Shown one piece after another: positions 51,301-64,000 of a stretch of DNA of 64,000 nt. Location: assembly GCF_964199755.1 (NCBI RefSeq), contig NW_027435923.1:873001-937000 (forward strand). Direction: 5' to 3'. Origin of the DNA: Larus michahellis. Its lineage: Eukaryota; Chordata; Aves; Charadriiformes; Laridae. Under the pieces are notes generated by a model. That model was not told the DNA's origin. It saw nothing but the letters and a program-made list of their open reading frames with translations, and did not search any database. Each line of letters starts with the position of its first letter. Positions within the stretch are counted from its first letter, which is position 1. A program made the position numbers and the translations under genes.

Positions 51301-54300
51301 GAACGGCATTCAAGGAGCCAGGAACTTTTCTCCCTACACTGTCCATTGAGTTGTCCTCAAAACCAATATACATCCTGCTATATCTCCCACATGGAAAGTG
51401 CCAGGAGGGAGAAGTGGGGATTATGCTTAGACTTTCTCGGAACTGCTTCAAATCAACTAGATATCTTTGTGCTGTAAATCTCCCAACAGCCAAACGCAAA
51501 AGCAGCAAACATCTCGCTGTATGTCCCACATCCAAAGTGCCAAGAGAGAGCTTGCTCTCCCTGTCTTTGAGTACTGTTTTCACTGTCCCGGTTACCTCTT
51601 TGCTAACATTCTCTTCAGAGCTGCAGTGAAACCAGGAACCACGTGGAGAAAGCACCCACACTGAAAGTGCCTGGAGGGAACATTGGGGCTTCTTCTCAGT
51701 GTCTCTGACATAGGGTTTCACTGTCCCGGGAAAGTCTCTGCTAACACCGTGCAGAGCGCTGTGCCCAATATACAGAAACGTCTTGCGGTATCTCCTACAG
51801 GGAAAGTGCCAGGAGGGAATTGTCGAGCTTGTTCTCAGTGTCTCTGAGAATTGCTCTGATTATCCCTGTGACCTCTTTGCTAAGACTCTCCAGAGAGCCG
51901 TCCTCAAAACCAACACACATCTTGACATATCTCCCACATTGATCGCAGTGTCTCCAGGAACGGCATTCAAGGAGCCAGGAATTTTTCTGCCCACACTCTC
52001 CGGGGAGAGTTCCTTAAAACCAATATACATCCTGCTATATCTCCCACATGGAAAGTGCCAGGAGGGAGAAGTGGGGATTATGTTTAGACTTTCTCGGAAC
52101 TGCTTCAAATCAACTAGATAGCTTTGTGCTGTAAATCTCCCAACAGCCAAACGCAAAAGCAGCAAACATCTCGCTGTATGTCCCACATCCAAAGTGCCAA
52201 GAGAGAGCTTGCTCTCCCTGTCTTTGAGTACTGTTTTCACTGTCCCGGTTACCTCTTTGCTAACATTCTCTTCAGAGCTGCAGTGAAACCAGGAACCACG
52301 TGGAGAAGGCACCCACACTAAAAGTGCCTGGAAGGAATGTTGGGGCTTCTTCTCAGTGTCTCTGACATAGGGTTTCACTGTCCCGGGAAAGTCTCTGCTA
52401 ACACCGTGCAGAGCGCTGTGCCCAATATACAGAAACGTCTTGCGGTATCTCCTACAGCGAAAGTGCCTGGAGGGAATTGTCGATCTTGGTCTCAGTGTCT
52501 CTCAGAATTGCTCTGATTATCTGTGTGACCTCTTTGCTAAGACTCTCCAGAGAGCCGTCCTCAAAACCAACACACATCTTGACATATCTCCCACATTGAT
52601 CGCAGTGTCTCCAGAAACGGCATTCAAGGAGCCAGGACCTTTTCTCCCTACACTGTCCATTGAGTTGTCCTCAAAACCAATATACATCCTGCTATATCTC
52701 CCACATGGAAAGTGCCAGGAGGGAGAAGTGGGGATTATGTTTAGACTTTCTCGGAACTGCTTCAAATCAACTAGATATCTTTGTGCTGTAAATCTCCCAA
52801 CAGCCAAATGCAAAAGCAGCGAACATCTCGCTGTATGTCCCACATTGAAAGTGCCAAGAGAGTAATGTAGAGCTTGCTCTCCCTGTCTTTGAGTACTGTT
52901 TTCACTGTCCCGGTTACCTCTTTGCTAACGTTCTCTTCAGAGCTGCAGTGAAACCAGGAACCATGTGCAGAAGGCACCCACACTGAAGATGCCTGGAAGG
53001 AACGTTGGGGCTTCTTCTCAGTGTCTCTGACATAGGGTTTCACTGTCCCGGGAAAGTCTCTGCTAACACCCTGCAGAGCGCTGTGCCCAATATACAGAAA
53101 CATCTTGCGGTATCTCCTACAGGGAAAGTGCCAGGAGGAATTGTGGAGCTTGTTCTCAGTGTCTCTGAGAATTGCTCTGATTATCCGTGTGACCTCTTTG
53201 CTAAGACTCTCCAGAGAGCCGTCCTCAAAACCAACACACATCTTGACATATCTCCCACATTGATCGCAGTGTCTCCAGGAACGGCATTCAAGGAGCCTGG
53301 ACCTTTTCTCCCTACACTGTCCATTGAGTTGTCCTCAAAACCAATATACATCCTGCTATATCTCCCACATGGAAAGTGCCTGGAGGGAGAAGTGGGGATT
53401 ATGTTTAGACTTTCTCGGAACTGCTTCAAATCAACTAGATATCTTTGTGCTGTAAATCTCCCAACAGCCAAACGCAAAAGCAGCAAACATCTCGCTGTAT
53501 GTCCCACATCCAAAGTGCCAAGAGAGAGCTTGCTCTCCCTGTCTTTGAGTACTGTTTTCACTGTCCCGGTTACCTCTTTGCTAACATTCTCTTCAGAGCT
53601 GCAGTGAAACCAGGAACCATGTGGAGAAGGCACCCACACTGAAAATGCCTGGAAGGAACGTTGGGGCTTCTTCTCAGTGTCTCTGACATAGGGTTTCACT
53701 GTCCCGGGAAAGTCTCTGCTAACACCGTGCAGAGCGCTGTGCCCAATATACAGAAACGTCTTGTGGTATCTCCTACAGGGAAAGTGCCAGGAGGAATTGT
53801 GGAGCTTGGTCTCAGTGTCTCTGAGAATTGCTCTGATTATCCCTGTGACCTCTTTGCTAAGACTCTCCAGAGAGCCGTCCTCAAAACCAACACACATCTT
53901 GAAATATCTTTCACATTGATCGCAGTGTCTCCAGGAACGGCATTCAAGGAGCCAGGAATTTTTCTGCCCACACTCTCCGGGGAGAGTTCCTTAAAACCAA
54001 TATACATCCTGCTATATCTCCCACATGGAAAATGCCAGGAGGGAGAAGTGGGGATTATGTTTAGACTTTCTCAGAACTGCTTCAAATCAACTAGATATCT
54101 TTGTGCTGTAAATCTCCCAACAGCCAAACGCAAAAGCAGCAAACATCTCGCTGTATGTCCCACATCCAAAGTGCCAAGAGAGTAATGTAGAGCTTGCTCT
54201 CCCTGTCTTTGAGTACTGTTTTCACTGTCCCAGTTACCTCTTTGCTAACATTCTCTTCAGAGCTGCAGTGAAACCAGGAACCATGTGGAGAAGGCACCCA

Positions 54301-57300
54301 CACTGAAGATGCCTGGAAGGAACGTTGGGGCTTCTTCTCAGTGTCTCTGACATAGGGTTTCACTGTCCCGGGAAAGTCTCTGCTAACACCCTGCAGAGCG
54401 CTGTGCCCAATATACAGAAACATCTTGCGGTATCTCCTACAGGGAAAGTGCCAGGAGGGAATTGTCGATCTTGGTCTCAGTGTCTCTGAGAATTGCTCTG
54501 ATTATCCCTGTGACCGCTTTGCTAAGACTCTCCAGAGAGCCGTCCTCAAAACCAACACACATCTTGACATATCTCCCACATTGATCGCAGTGTCTCCAGG
54601 AACGGCATTCAAGGAGCCAGGACCTTTTCTCCCTACACTGTCCATTGAGTTGTCCTCAAAACCAATATACATCCTGCTATATCTCCCACATGGAAAGTGC
54701 CAGGAGGGAAAAGTGGGGATTATGCTTAGACTTTCTCGGAACTGCTTCAAATCAACTAGATATCTTTGTGCTGTAAATCTCCCAACAGCCAAACGCAAAA
54801 GCAGCAAACATCTCGCTGTATGTCCCACATCCAAAGTGCCAAGAGAGTAATGTAGAGCTTGCTCACCCTGTCTTTGAGTACTGTTTTCACTGTCCCGGTT
54901 ACCTCTTTGCTAACATTCTCTTCAGAGCTGCAGTGAAACCAGGAACCATGTGGAGAAGGCACCCACACTGAAAATGCCTGGAAGGAACGTTGGGGATTCT
55001 TCTCAGTGTCTCTGACATAGGGTTTCACTGTCCCGGGAAAGTCTCTGCTAACACCCTGCAGAGCGCTGTGCCCAATATACAGAAACGTCTTGCGGTATCT
55101 CCTACAGGGAAAGTGCCAGGAGGGAATTGTGGAGCTTGTTCTCAGTGTCTCTGAGAATTGCTCTGATTATCCATGTGACCTCTTTGCTAAGACTCTCCAG
55201 AGAGCCGTCCTCAAAACCAACACACATCTTGACATATCTCCCACATTGATCGCAGTGTCTCCAGGAACGGCATTCAAGGAGCCAGGACCTTTTCTCCCTA
55301 CACTGTCCATTGAGTTGTCCTCAAAACCAATATACATCCTGCTATATCTCCCACATGGAAAGTGCCAGGAGGGAGAAGTGGGGATTATGTTTAGACTTTC
55401 TCAGAACTGCTTCAAATCAACTAGATATCTTTGTGCTGTAAATCTCCCAACAGCCAAACGCAAAAGCAGCAAACATCTCGCTGTATGTCCCACATCCAAA
55501 GTGCCAAGAGAGAGCTTGCTCTCCCTGTCTTTGAGTACTGTTTTCACTGTCCCGGTTACCTCTTTGCTAACATTCTCTTCAGAGCTGCAGTGAAACCAGG
55601 AACCACATGGAGAAGGCACCCACACTGAAAATGCCTGGAAGGAACGTTGGGGCTTCTTCTCAGTGTCTCTGACATAGGGTTTCACTGTCCCGGGAAAGTC
55701 TCTGCTAACACCCTGCAGAGCGCTGTGCCCAATATACAGAAACGTCTTGCGGTATCTCCTACAGGGAAAGTGCCAGGAGGGAATTGTCGATCTTGGTCTC
55801 AGTGTCTCTGAGAATTGCTCTGATTATCCGTGTGACCTCTTTGCTAAGACTCTCCAGAGAGCCGTCCTCAAAACCAACACACATCTTGACATATCTCCCA
55901 CATTGATCGCAGTGTCTCCAGGAACGGCATTCAAGGAGCCAGGACCTTTTCTCCCTACACTGTCCATTGAGTTGTCCTCAAAACCAATATACATCCTGCT
56001 ATATCTCCCACATGGAAAGTGCCAGGAGGGAGAAGTGGGGATTATGTTTAGACTTTCTCAGAACTGCTTCAAATCAACTAGATATCTTTGTGCTGTAAAT
56101 CTCCCAACAGCCAAACGCAAAAGCAGCAAACATCTCGCTGTATGTCCCACATCCAAAGTGCCAAGAGAGAGCTTGCTCTCCCTGTCTTTGAGTACTGTTT
56201 TCACTGTCCCGGTTACCTCTTTGCTAACATTCTCTTCAGAGCTGCAGTGAAACCAGGAACCACATGGAGAAGGCACCCACACTGAAAATGCCTGGAAGGA
56301 ACGTTGGGGCTTCTTCTCAGTGTCTCTGACATAGGGTTTCACTGTCCCGGGAAAGTCTCTGCTAACACCGTGCAGAGCGCTGTGCCCAATATACAGAAAC
56401 GTCTTGTGGTATCTCCTACAGGGAAAGTGCCAGGAGGAATTGTGGAGCTTGGTCTCAGTGTCTCTGAGAATTGCTCTGATTATCCCTGTGACCTCTTTGC
56501 TAAGACTCTCCAGAGAGCCGTCCTCAAAACCAACACACATCTTGACATATCTCCCACATTGATCGCAGTGTCTCCAGGAACGGCATTCAAGGAGCCAGGA
56601 ATTTTTCTGCCCACACTCTCCGGGGAGAGTTCCTTAAAACCAATATACATCCTGCTATATCTCCCACATGGAAAATGCCAGGAGGGAGAAGTGGGGATTA
56701 TGTTTAGACTTTCTCAGAACTGCTTCAAATCAACTAGATATCTTTGTGCTGTAAATCTCCCAACAGCCAAACGCAAAAGCAGCAAACATCTCGCTGTATG
56801 TCCCACATCCAAAGTGCCAAGAGAGTAATGTAGAGCTTGCTCTCCCTGTCTTTGAGTACTGTTTTCACTGTCCCAGTTACCTCTTTGCTAACATTCTCTT
56901 CAGAGCTGCAGTGAAACCAGGAACCATGTGGAGAAGGCACCCACACTGAAGATGCCTGGAAGGAACGTTGGGGCTTCTTCTCAGTGTCTCTGACATAGGG
57001 TTTCACTGTCCCGGGAAAGTCTCTGCTAACACCCTGCAGAGCGCTGTGCCCAATATACAGAAACATCTTGCGGTATCTCCTACAGGGAAAGTGCCAGGAG
57101 GGAATTGTCGATCTTGGTCTCAGTGTCTCTGAGAATTGCTCTGATTATCCGTGTGACCTCTTTGCTAAGACTCTCCAGAGAGCCGTCCTCAAAACCAACA
57201 CACATCTTGACATATCTCCCACATTGATCGCAGTGTCTCCAGGAACGGCATTCAAGGAGCCAGGACCTTTTCTCCCTACACTGTCCATTGAGTTGTCCTC

Positions 57301-60300
57301 AAAACCAATATACATCCTGCTATATCTCCCACATGGAAAGTGCCAGGAGGGAAAAGTGGGGATTATGCTTAGACTTTCTCGGAACTGCTTCAAATCAACT
57401 AGATATCTTTGTGCTGTAAATCTCCCAACAGCCAAACGCAAAAGCAGCAAACATCTCGCTGTATGTCCCACATCCAAAGTGCCAAGAGAGTAATGTAGAG
57501 CTTGCTCACCCTGTCTTTGAGTACTGTTTTCACTGTCCCGGTTACCTCTTTGCTAACATTCTCTTCAGAGCTGCAGTGAAACCAGGAACCATGTGGAGAA
57601 GGCACCCACACTGAAAATGCCTGGAAGGAACGTTGGGGATTCTTCTCAGTGTCTCTGACATAGGGTTTCACTGTCCCGGGAAAGTCTCTGCTAACACCCT
57701 GCAGAGCGCTGTGCCCAATATACAGAAACGTCTTGCGGTATCTCCTACAGGGAAAGTGCCAGGAGGGAATTGTGGAGCTTGTTCTCAGTGTCTCTGAGAA
57801 TTGCTCTGATTATCCATGTGACCTCTTTGCTAAGACTCTCCAGAGAGCCGTCCTCAAAACCAACACACATCTTGACATATCTCCCACATTGATCGCAGTG
57901 TCTCCAGGAACGGCATTCAAGGAGCCAGGACCTTTTCTCCCTACACTGTCCATTGAGTTGTCCTCAAAACCAATATACATCCTGCTATATCTCCCACATG
58001 GAAAGTGCCAGGAGGGAGAAGTGGGGATTATGTTTAGACTTTCTCAGAACTGCTTCAAATCAACTAGATATCTTTGTGCTGTAAATCTCCCAACAGCCAA
58101 ACGCAAAAGCAGCAAACATCTCGCTGTATGTCCCACATCCAAAGTGCCAAGAGAGAGCTTGCTCTCCCTGTCTTTGAGTACTGTTTTCACTGTCCCGGTT
58201 ACCTCTTTGCTAACATTCTCTTCAGAGCTGCAGTGAAACCAGGAACCACATGGAGAAGGCACCCACACTGAAAATGCCTGGAAGGAACGTTGGGGCTTCT
58301 TCTCAGTGTCTCTGACATAGGGTTTCACTGTCCCGGGAAAGTCTCTGCTAACACCCTGCAGAGCGCTGTGCCCAATATACAGAAACGTCTTGCGGTATCT
58401 CCTACAGGGAAAGTGCCAGGAGGGAATTGTCGATCTTGGTCTCAGTGTCTCTGAGAATTGCTCTGATTATCCGTGTGACCTCTTTGCTAAGACTCTCCAG
58501 AGAGACGTCCTCAAAACCAACACACATCTTGACATATCTCCCACATTGATCGCAGTGTCTCCAGGAACGGCATTCAAGGAGCCAGGACCTTTTCTCCCTA
58601 CACTGTCCATTGAGTTGTCCTCAAAACCAATATACATCCTGCTATATCTCCCACATGGAAAGTGCCTGGAGGGAAAAGTGCGGATTATGCTTAGACTTTC
58701 TCAGAACTGCTTCAAATCAACTAGATATCTTTGTGCTGTAAATCTCCCAACAGCCAAACGCAAAAGCAGCAAACATCTCGCTGTATGTCCCACATCCAAA
58801 GTGCCAAGAGAGAGCTTGCTCTCCCTGTCTTTGAGTACTGTTTTCACTGTCCCGGTTACCTCTTTGCTAACATTCTCTTCAGAGCTGCAGTGAAACCAGG
58901 AACCACATGGAGAAGGCACCCACACTAAAAGTGCCTGGAGGGAACATTGGGGCTTCTTCTCAGTGTCTCTGACATAGGGTTTCACTGTCCCGGGAAAGTC
59001 TCTGCTAACACCCTGCAGAGCGCTGTGCCCAATATACAGAAACGTGTTGCGGTATCTCCTACAGGGAAAGTGCCAGGAGGGAATTGCGGAGCTTGTTCTC
59101 AGTGTCTCTGAGAATTGCTCTGATTATCTGTGTGACCTCTTTGCTAAGACTGTCCAGAGAGCCGTCCTCAAAACCAACACACATCTTGACATATCTCCCA
59201 CATTGATCGCAGTGTCTCCAGGAACGGCATTCAAGGAGCCAGGACCTTTTCTCCCTACACTGTCCATTGAGTTGTCCTCAAAACCAATATACATCCTGCT
59301 ATATCTCCCACATGGAAAGTGCCAGGAGGGAGAAGTGGGGATTATGTTTAGACTTTCTCAGAACTGCTTCAAATCAACTAGATATCTTTGTGCTGTAAAT
59401 CTCCCAACAGCCAAACGCAAAAGCAGCAAACATCTCGCTGTATGTCCCACATCCAAAGTGCCAAGAGAGTAATGTAGAGCTTGCTCACCCTGTCTTTGAG
59501 TACTGTTTTCACTGTCCCGGTTACCTCTTTGCTAACATTCTCTTCAGAGCTGCAGTGAAACCAGGAACCATGTGGAGAAGGCACCCACACTGAAAATGCC
59601 TGGAAGGAACGTTGGGGATTCTTCTCAGTGTCTCTGACATAGGGTTTCACTGTCCCGGGAAAGTCTCTGCTAACACCCTGCAGAGCGCTGTGCCCAATAT
59701 ACAGAAACGTCTTGCGGTATCTCCTACAGGGAAAGTGCCAGGAGGGAATTGTGGAGCTTGTTCTCAGTGTCTCTGAGAATTGCTCTGATTATCCATGTGA
59801 CCTCTTTGCTAAGACTCTCCAGAGAGCCGTCCTCAAAACCAACACACATCTTGACATATCTCCCACATTGATCGCAGTGTCTCCAGGAACGGCATTCAAG
59901 GAGCCAGGACCTTTTCTCCCTACACTGTCCATTGAGTTGTCCTCAAAACCAATATACATCCTGCTATATCTCCCACATGGAAAGTGCCAGGAGGGAGAAG
60001 TGGGGATTATGTTTAGACTTTCTCAGAACTGCTTCAAATCAACTAGATATCTTTGTGCTGTAAATCTCCCAACAGCCAAACGCAAAAGCAGCAAACATCT
60101 CGCTGTATGTCCCACATCCAAAGTGCCAAGAGAGAGCTTGCTCTCCCTGTCTTTGAGTACTGTTTTCACTGTCCCGGTTACCTCTTTGCTAACATTCTCT
60201 TCAGAGCTGCAGTGAAACCAGGAACCACATGGAGAAGGCACCCACACTGAAAATGCCTGGAAGGAACGTTGGGGCTTCTTCTCAGTGTCTCTGACATAGG

Positions 60301-63300
60301 GTTTCACTGTCCCGGGAAAGTCTCTGCTAACACCCTGCAGAGCGCTGTGCCCAATATACAGAAACGTCTTGCGGTATCTCCTACAGGGAAAGTGCCAGGA
60401 GGGAATTGTCGATCTTGGTCTCAGTGTCTCTGAGAATTGCTCTGATTATCCGTGTGACCTCTTTGCTAAGACTCTCCAGAGAGACGTCCTCAAAACCAAC
60501 ACACATCTTGACATATCTCCCACATTGATCGCAGTGTCTCCAGGAACGGCATTCAAGGAGCCAGGACCTTTTCTCCCTACACTGTCCATTGAGTTGTCCT
60601 CAAAACCAATATACATCCTGCTATATCTCCCACATGGAAAGTGCCTGGAGGGAAAAGTGCGGATTATGCTTAGACTTTCTCAGAACTGCTTCAAATCAAC
60701 TAGATATCTTTGTGCTGTAAATCTCCCAACAGCCAAACGCAAAAGCAGCAAACATCTCGCTGTATGTCCCACATCCAAAGTGCCAAGAGAGAGCTTGCTC
60801 TCCCTGTCTTTGAGTACTGTTTTCACTGTCCCGGTTACCTCTTTGCTAACATTCTCTTCAGAGCTGCAGTGAAACCAGGAACCACATGGAGAAGGCACCC
60901 ACACTAAAAGTGCCTGGAGGGAACATTGGGGCTTCTTCTCAGTGTCTCTGACATAGGGTTTCACTGTCCCGGGAAAGTCTCTGCTAACACCCTGCAGAGC
61001 GCTGTGCCCAATATACAGAAACGTGTTGCGGTATCTCCTACAGGGAAAGTGCCAGGAGGGAATTGCGGAGCTTGTTCTCAGTGTCTCTGAGAATTGCTCT
61101 GATTATCTGTGTGACCTCTTTGCTAAGACTGTCCAGAGAGCCGTCCTCAAAACCAACACACATCTTGACATATCTCCCACATTGATCGCAGTGTCTCCAG
61201 GAACGGCATTCAAGGAGCCAGGACCTTTTCTCCCTACACTGTCCATTGAGTTGTCCTCAAAACCAATATACATCCTGCTATATCTCCCACATGGAAAGTG
61301 CCAGGAGGGAGAAGTGGGGATTATGTTTAGACTTTCTCAGAACTGCTTCAAATCAACTAGATATCTTTGTGCTGTAAATCTCCCAACAGCCAAACGCAAA
61401 AGCAGCAAACATCTCGCTGTATGTCCCACATCCAAAGTGCCAAGAGAGAGCTTGCTCTCCCTGTCTTTGAGTACTGTTTTCACTGTCCCGGTTACCTCTT
61501 TGCTAACATTCTCTTCAGAGCTGCAGTGAAACCAGGAACCACATGGAGAAGGCACCCACACTGAAAATGCCTGGAAGGAACGTTGGGGCTTCTTCTCAGT
61601 GTCTCTGACATAGGGTTTCACTGTCCCGGGAAAGTCTCTGCTAACACCCTGCAGAGCGCTGTGCCCAATATACAGAAACGTCTTGCGGTATCTCCTACAG
61701 GGAAAGTGCCAGGAGGGAATTGTCGATCTTGGTCTCAGTGTCTCTGAGAATTGCTCTGATTATCCGTGTGACCTCTTTGCTAAGACTCTCCAGAGAGACG
61801 TCCTCAAAACCAACACACATCTTGACATATCTCCCACATTGATCGCAGTGTCTCCAGGAACGGCATTCAAGGAGCCAGGACCTTTTCTCCCTACACTGTC
61901 CATTGAGATGTCCTCAAAACCAATATACATCCTGCTATATCTCCCACATGGAAAGTGCCTGGAGGGAAAAGTGCGGATTATGCTTAGACTTTCTCAGAAC
62001 TGCTTCAAATCAACTAGATATCTTTGTGCTGTAAATCTCCCAACAGCCAAATGCAAAAGCAGCAAACATCTCGCTGTATGTCCCACATCCAAAGTGCCAA
62101 GAGAGAGCTTGCTCTCCCTGTCTTTGAGTACTGTTTTCACTGTCCCGGTTACCTCTTTGCTAACATTCTCTTCAGAGCTGCAGTGAAACCAGGAACCACA
62201 TGGAGAAGGCACCCACACTAAAAGTGCCTGGAGGGAACATTGGGGCTTCTTCTCAGTGTCTCTGACATAGGGTTTCACTGTCCCGGGAAAGTCTCTGCTA
62301 ACACCCTGCAGAGCGCTGTGCCCAATATACAGAAACGTGTTGCGGTATCTCCTACAGGGAAAGTGCCAGGAGGGAATTGCGGAGCTTGTTCTCAGTGTCT
62401 CTGAGAATTGCTCTGATTATCTGTGTGACCTCTTTGCTAAGACTGTCCAGAGAGCCGTCCTCAAAACCAACACACATCTTGACATATCTCCCACATTGAT
62501 CGCAGTGTCTCCAGGAACGGCATTCAAGGAGCCAGGACCTTTTCTCCCTACACTGTCCATTGAGTTGTCCTCAAAACCAATATACATCCTGCTATATCTC
62601 CAACATGGAAAGTGCCAGGAGGGAAAAGTGGGGATTATGTTTAGACTTTCTCGGAACTGCTTCAAATCAACGAGATATCTTTGTGCTGTAAATCTCCCAA
62701 CAGCCAAACGCAAAAGCAGCAAACATCTCGCTGTATGTCCCACATTGAAAGTGCCAAGAGAGAGCTTGCTCTCCCTGTCTTTGAGTACTGTTTTCACTGT
62801 CCCGGTTACCTCTTTGCTAACATTCTCTTCAGAGCTGCAGTGAAACCAGGAACCATGTGGAGAAGGCACCCACACTGAAAATGCCTGGAAGGAACGTTGG
62901 GGCTTCTTCTCAGTGTCTCTGACATAGGGTTTCACTGTCCCGGGAAAGTCTCTGCTAACACCGTGCAGAGCGCTGTGCCCAATATACAGAAACGTCTTGC
63001 GGTATCTCCTACAGGGAAAGTGCCAGGAGGAACTGTGGAGCTTGGTCTCAGTGTCTCTGAGAATTGCTCTGATTATCCGTGTGACCTCTTTGCTAAGACT
63101 CTCCACAGAGCCGTCCTCAAAACCAACACACATCTTGACATATCTCCCACTTTGATCGCAGTGTCTCCAGGAACGGCATTCAAGGAGCCAGGAATTTTTC
63201 TGCCCACACTCTCCGGGGAGAGTTCCTTAAAACCAATATACATCCTGCTATATCTCCCACATGGAAAGTGCCAGGAGGGAGAAGTGGGGATTATGTTTAG

Positions 63301-64000
63301 ACTTTCTCAGAACTGCTTCAAATCAACTAGATATCTTTGTGCTGTAAATCTCCCAACAGCCAAACGCAAAAGCAGCAAACATCTCGCTGTATGTCCCACA
63401 TTGAAAGTGCCAAGAGAGTAATGTAGAGCTTGCTCTCCCTGTCTTTGAGTACTGTTTTCACTGTCCCAGTTACCTCTTTGCTAACATTCTCTTCAGAGCT
63501 GCAGTGAAACCAGGAACCATGTGGAGAAGGCACCCACACTGAAGATGCCTGGAAGGAACGTTGGGGCTTCTTCTCAGTGTCTCTGACATAGGGTTTCACT
63601 GTCCCGGGAAAGTCTCTGCTAACACCCTGCAGAGCGCTGTGCCCAATATACAGAAACATCTTGCGGTATCTCCTACAGGGAAAGTGCCAGGAGGGAATTG
63701 TCGATCTTGTTCTCAGTGTCTCTGAGAATTGCTCTGATTATCCCTGTGACCTCTTTGCTAAGACTCTCCAGAGAGCCGTCCTCAAAACCAACACACATCT
63801 TGACATATCTCCCACATTGATCGCAGTGTCTCCAGAAACGGCATTCAAGGAGCCAGGACCTTTTCTCCCTACACTGTCCATTGAGTTGTCCTCAAAACCA
63901 ATATACATCCTGCTATATCTCCCACATGGAAAGTGCCTGGAGGGAAAAGTGCGGATTATGCTTAGACTTTCTCAGAACTGCTTCAAATCAACTAGATATC
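48357..64000. repeat. Satellite B main array with nested higher-order repeats
   Basis: About 24 units. Near-identical multi-unit blocks repeat at offsets of 2643 bp (four units: about 53661-56303 against 56304-58946), 1979 bp (three units: about 57733-59711 against 59712-61690) and 1314 bp (two units: about 60369 onward against 61683 onward). Units near the LTR (48.4-53 kb) are more varied than those at 53.6-62.3 kb, so recent expansion is in the right part. Confidence 0.92.

Larger units (their letters stand above)
46421..64000. repeat. Satellite B: 657/665-bp higher-order tandem array
   Basis: Landmarks such as GCGGTATCTCCTACAGGGAA recur at spacings of 657 or about 665 bp. The longer form has an extra TAATGTAG in GCCAAGAGAG-AGCTTGCTC. 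About 25 units are visible, and the array runs off the window. Each unit is five diverged sub-repeats of about 110-140 bp that begin AAAGTGCCAGGAGGGA or similar and end near ATATCTCCCACAT. In one unit the AAAGTGCC-type starts are 55110, 55359, 55498, 55628 and 55767, with a fifth sub-repeat starting inside the first interval. Base composition is balanced, unlike satellite A. Open frames of 60-240 codons repeat on both strands because the period is about a multiple of 3; none resembles a protein I know. Confidence 0.96.

Overview
The window looks like vertebrate, most likely avian, microchromosome DNA. The reasons are extreme GC content, a gene with very short minisatellite-filled introns, a remnant resembling a dispersed bird repeat (about 35.15-35.43 kb), and two large unrelated satellite arrays. 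No bacterial features, rRNA, tRNA or CRISPR array were seen. Family names come from recognition by eye; no database was searched.

Layout. (1) 1-34200: satellite A, a GC-rich tandem array with a strict 195-bp period (about 130 monomers). It is interrupted by eight copies of one solo LTR (1095 bp; one copy is 1206 bp because of an internal 111-bp duplication). Every LTR sits at exactly the same point of the monomer, and the blocks between LTRs measure n x 195 + 5 bp (n = 37, 1, 7, 8, 12, 17, 7, one of them 1 bp short). One insertion with a 5-bp target duplication was therefore copied along with the satellite. (2) 34145-34385: the array ends in an imperfect inverted repeat containing a flipped piece of the terminal monomer. 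(3) 34386-37560: mostly non-repetitive DNA with a degenerate purine-rich repeat, a dispersed-repeat remnant and a CpG-rich stretch. (4) 37570-38600: a short tandem array carrying about 18 NRF1-like palindromes, followed by a CpG island (38650-39010) and a G-rich minisatellite (39010-40250). (5) 40297-45698, minus strand: thirteen exons, all with GT/AG splice sites and matching phases, of an NDRG-family gene, best matched to NDRG2. Most of the larger introns carry their own minisatellite family. The exons for roughly the first 76 residues are missing. (6) 46421-64000: satellite B, a 657/665-bp higher-order repeat that starts directly in the NDRG2 intron and runs off the window. It carries an independent, more diverged copy of the same LTR family (47193-48356) with its own 5-bp target duplication.

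The only confidently protein-coding locus is NDRG2. The very long open frames in satellite A (up to about 2450 codons) result from a period divisible by three and are not called as genes. The most notable biology is the LTR-marked amplification of satellite A, the flipped monomer at its edge, the NRF1-site array, the direct-repeat-5 nuclear-receptor-like array in an NDRG2 intron, and the loss or displacement of NDRG2 5' exons by satellite B.
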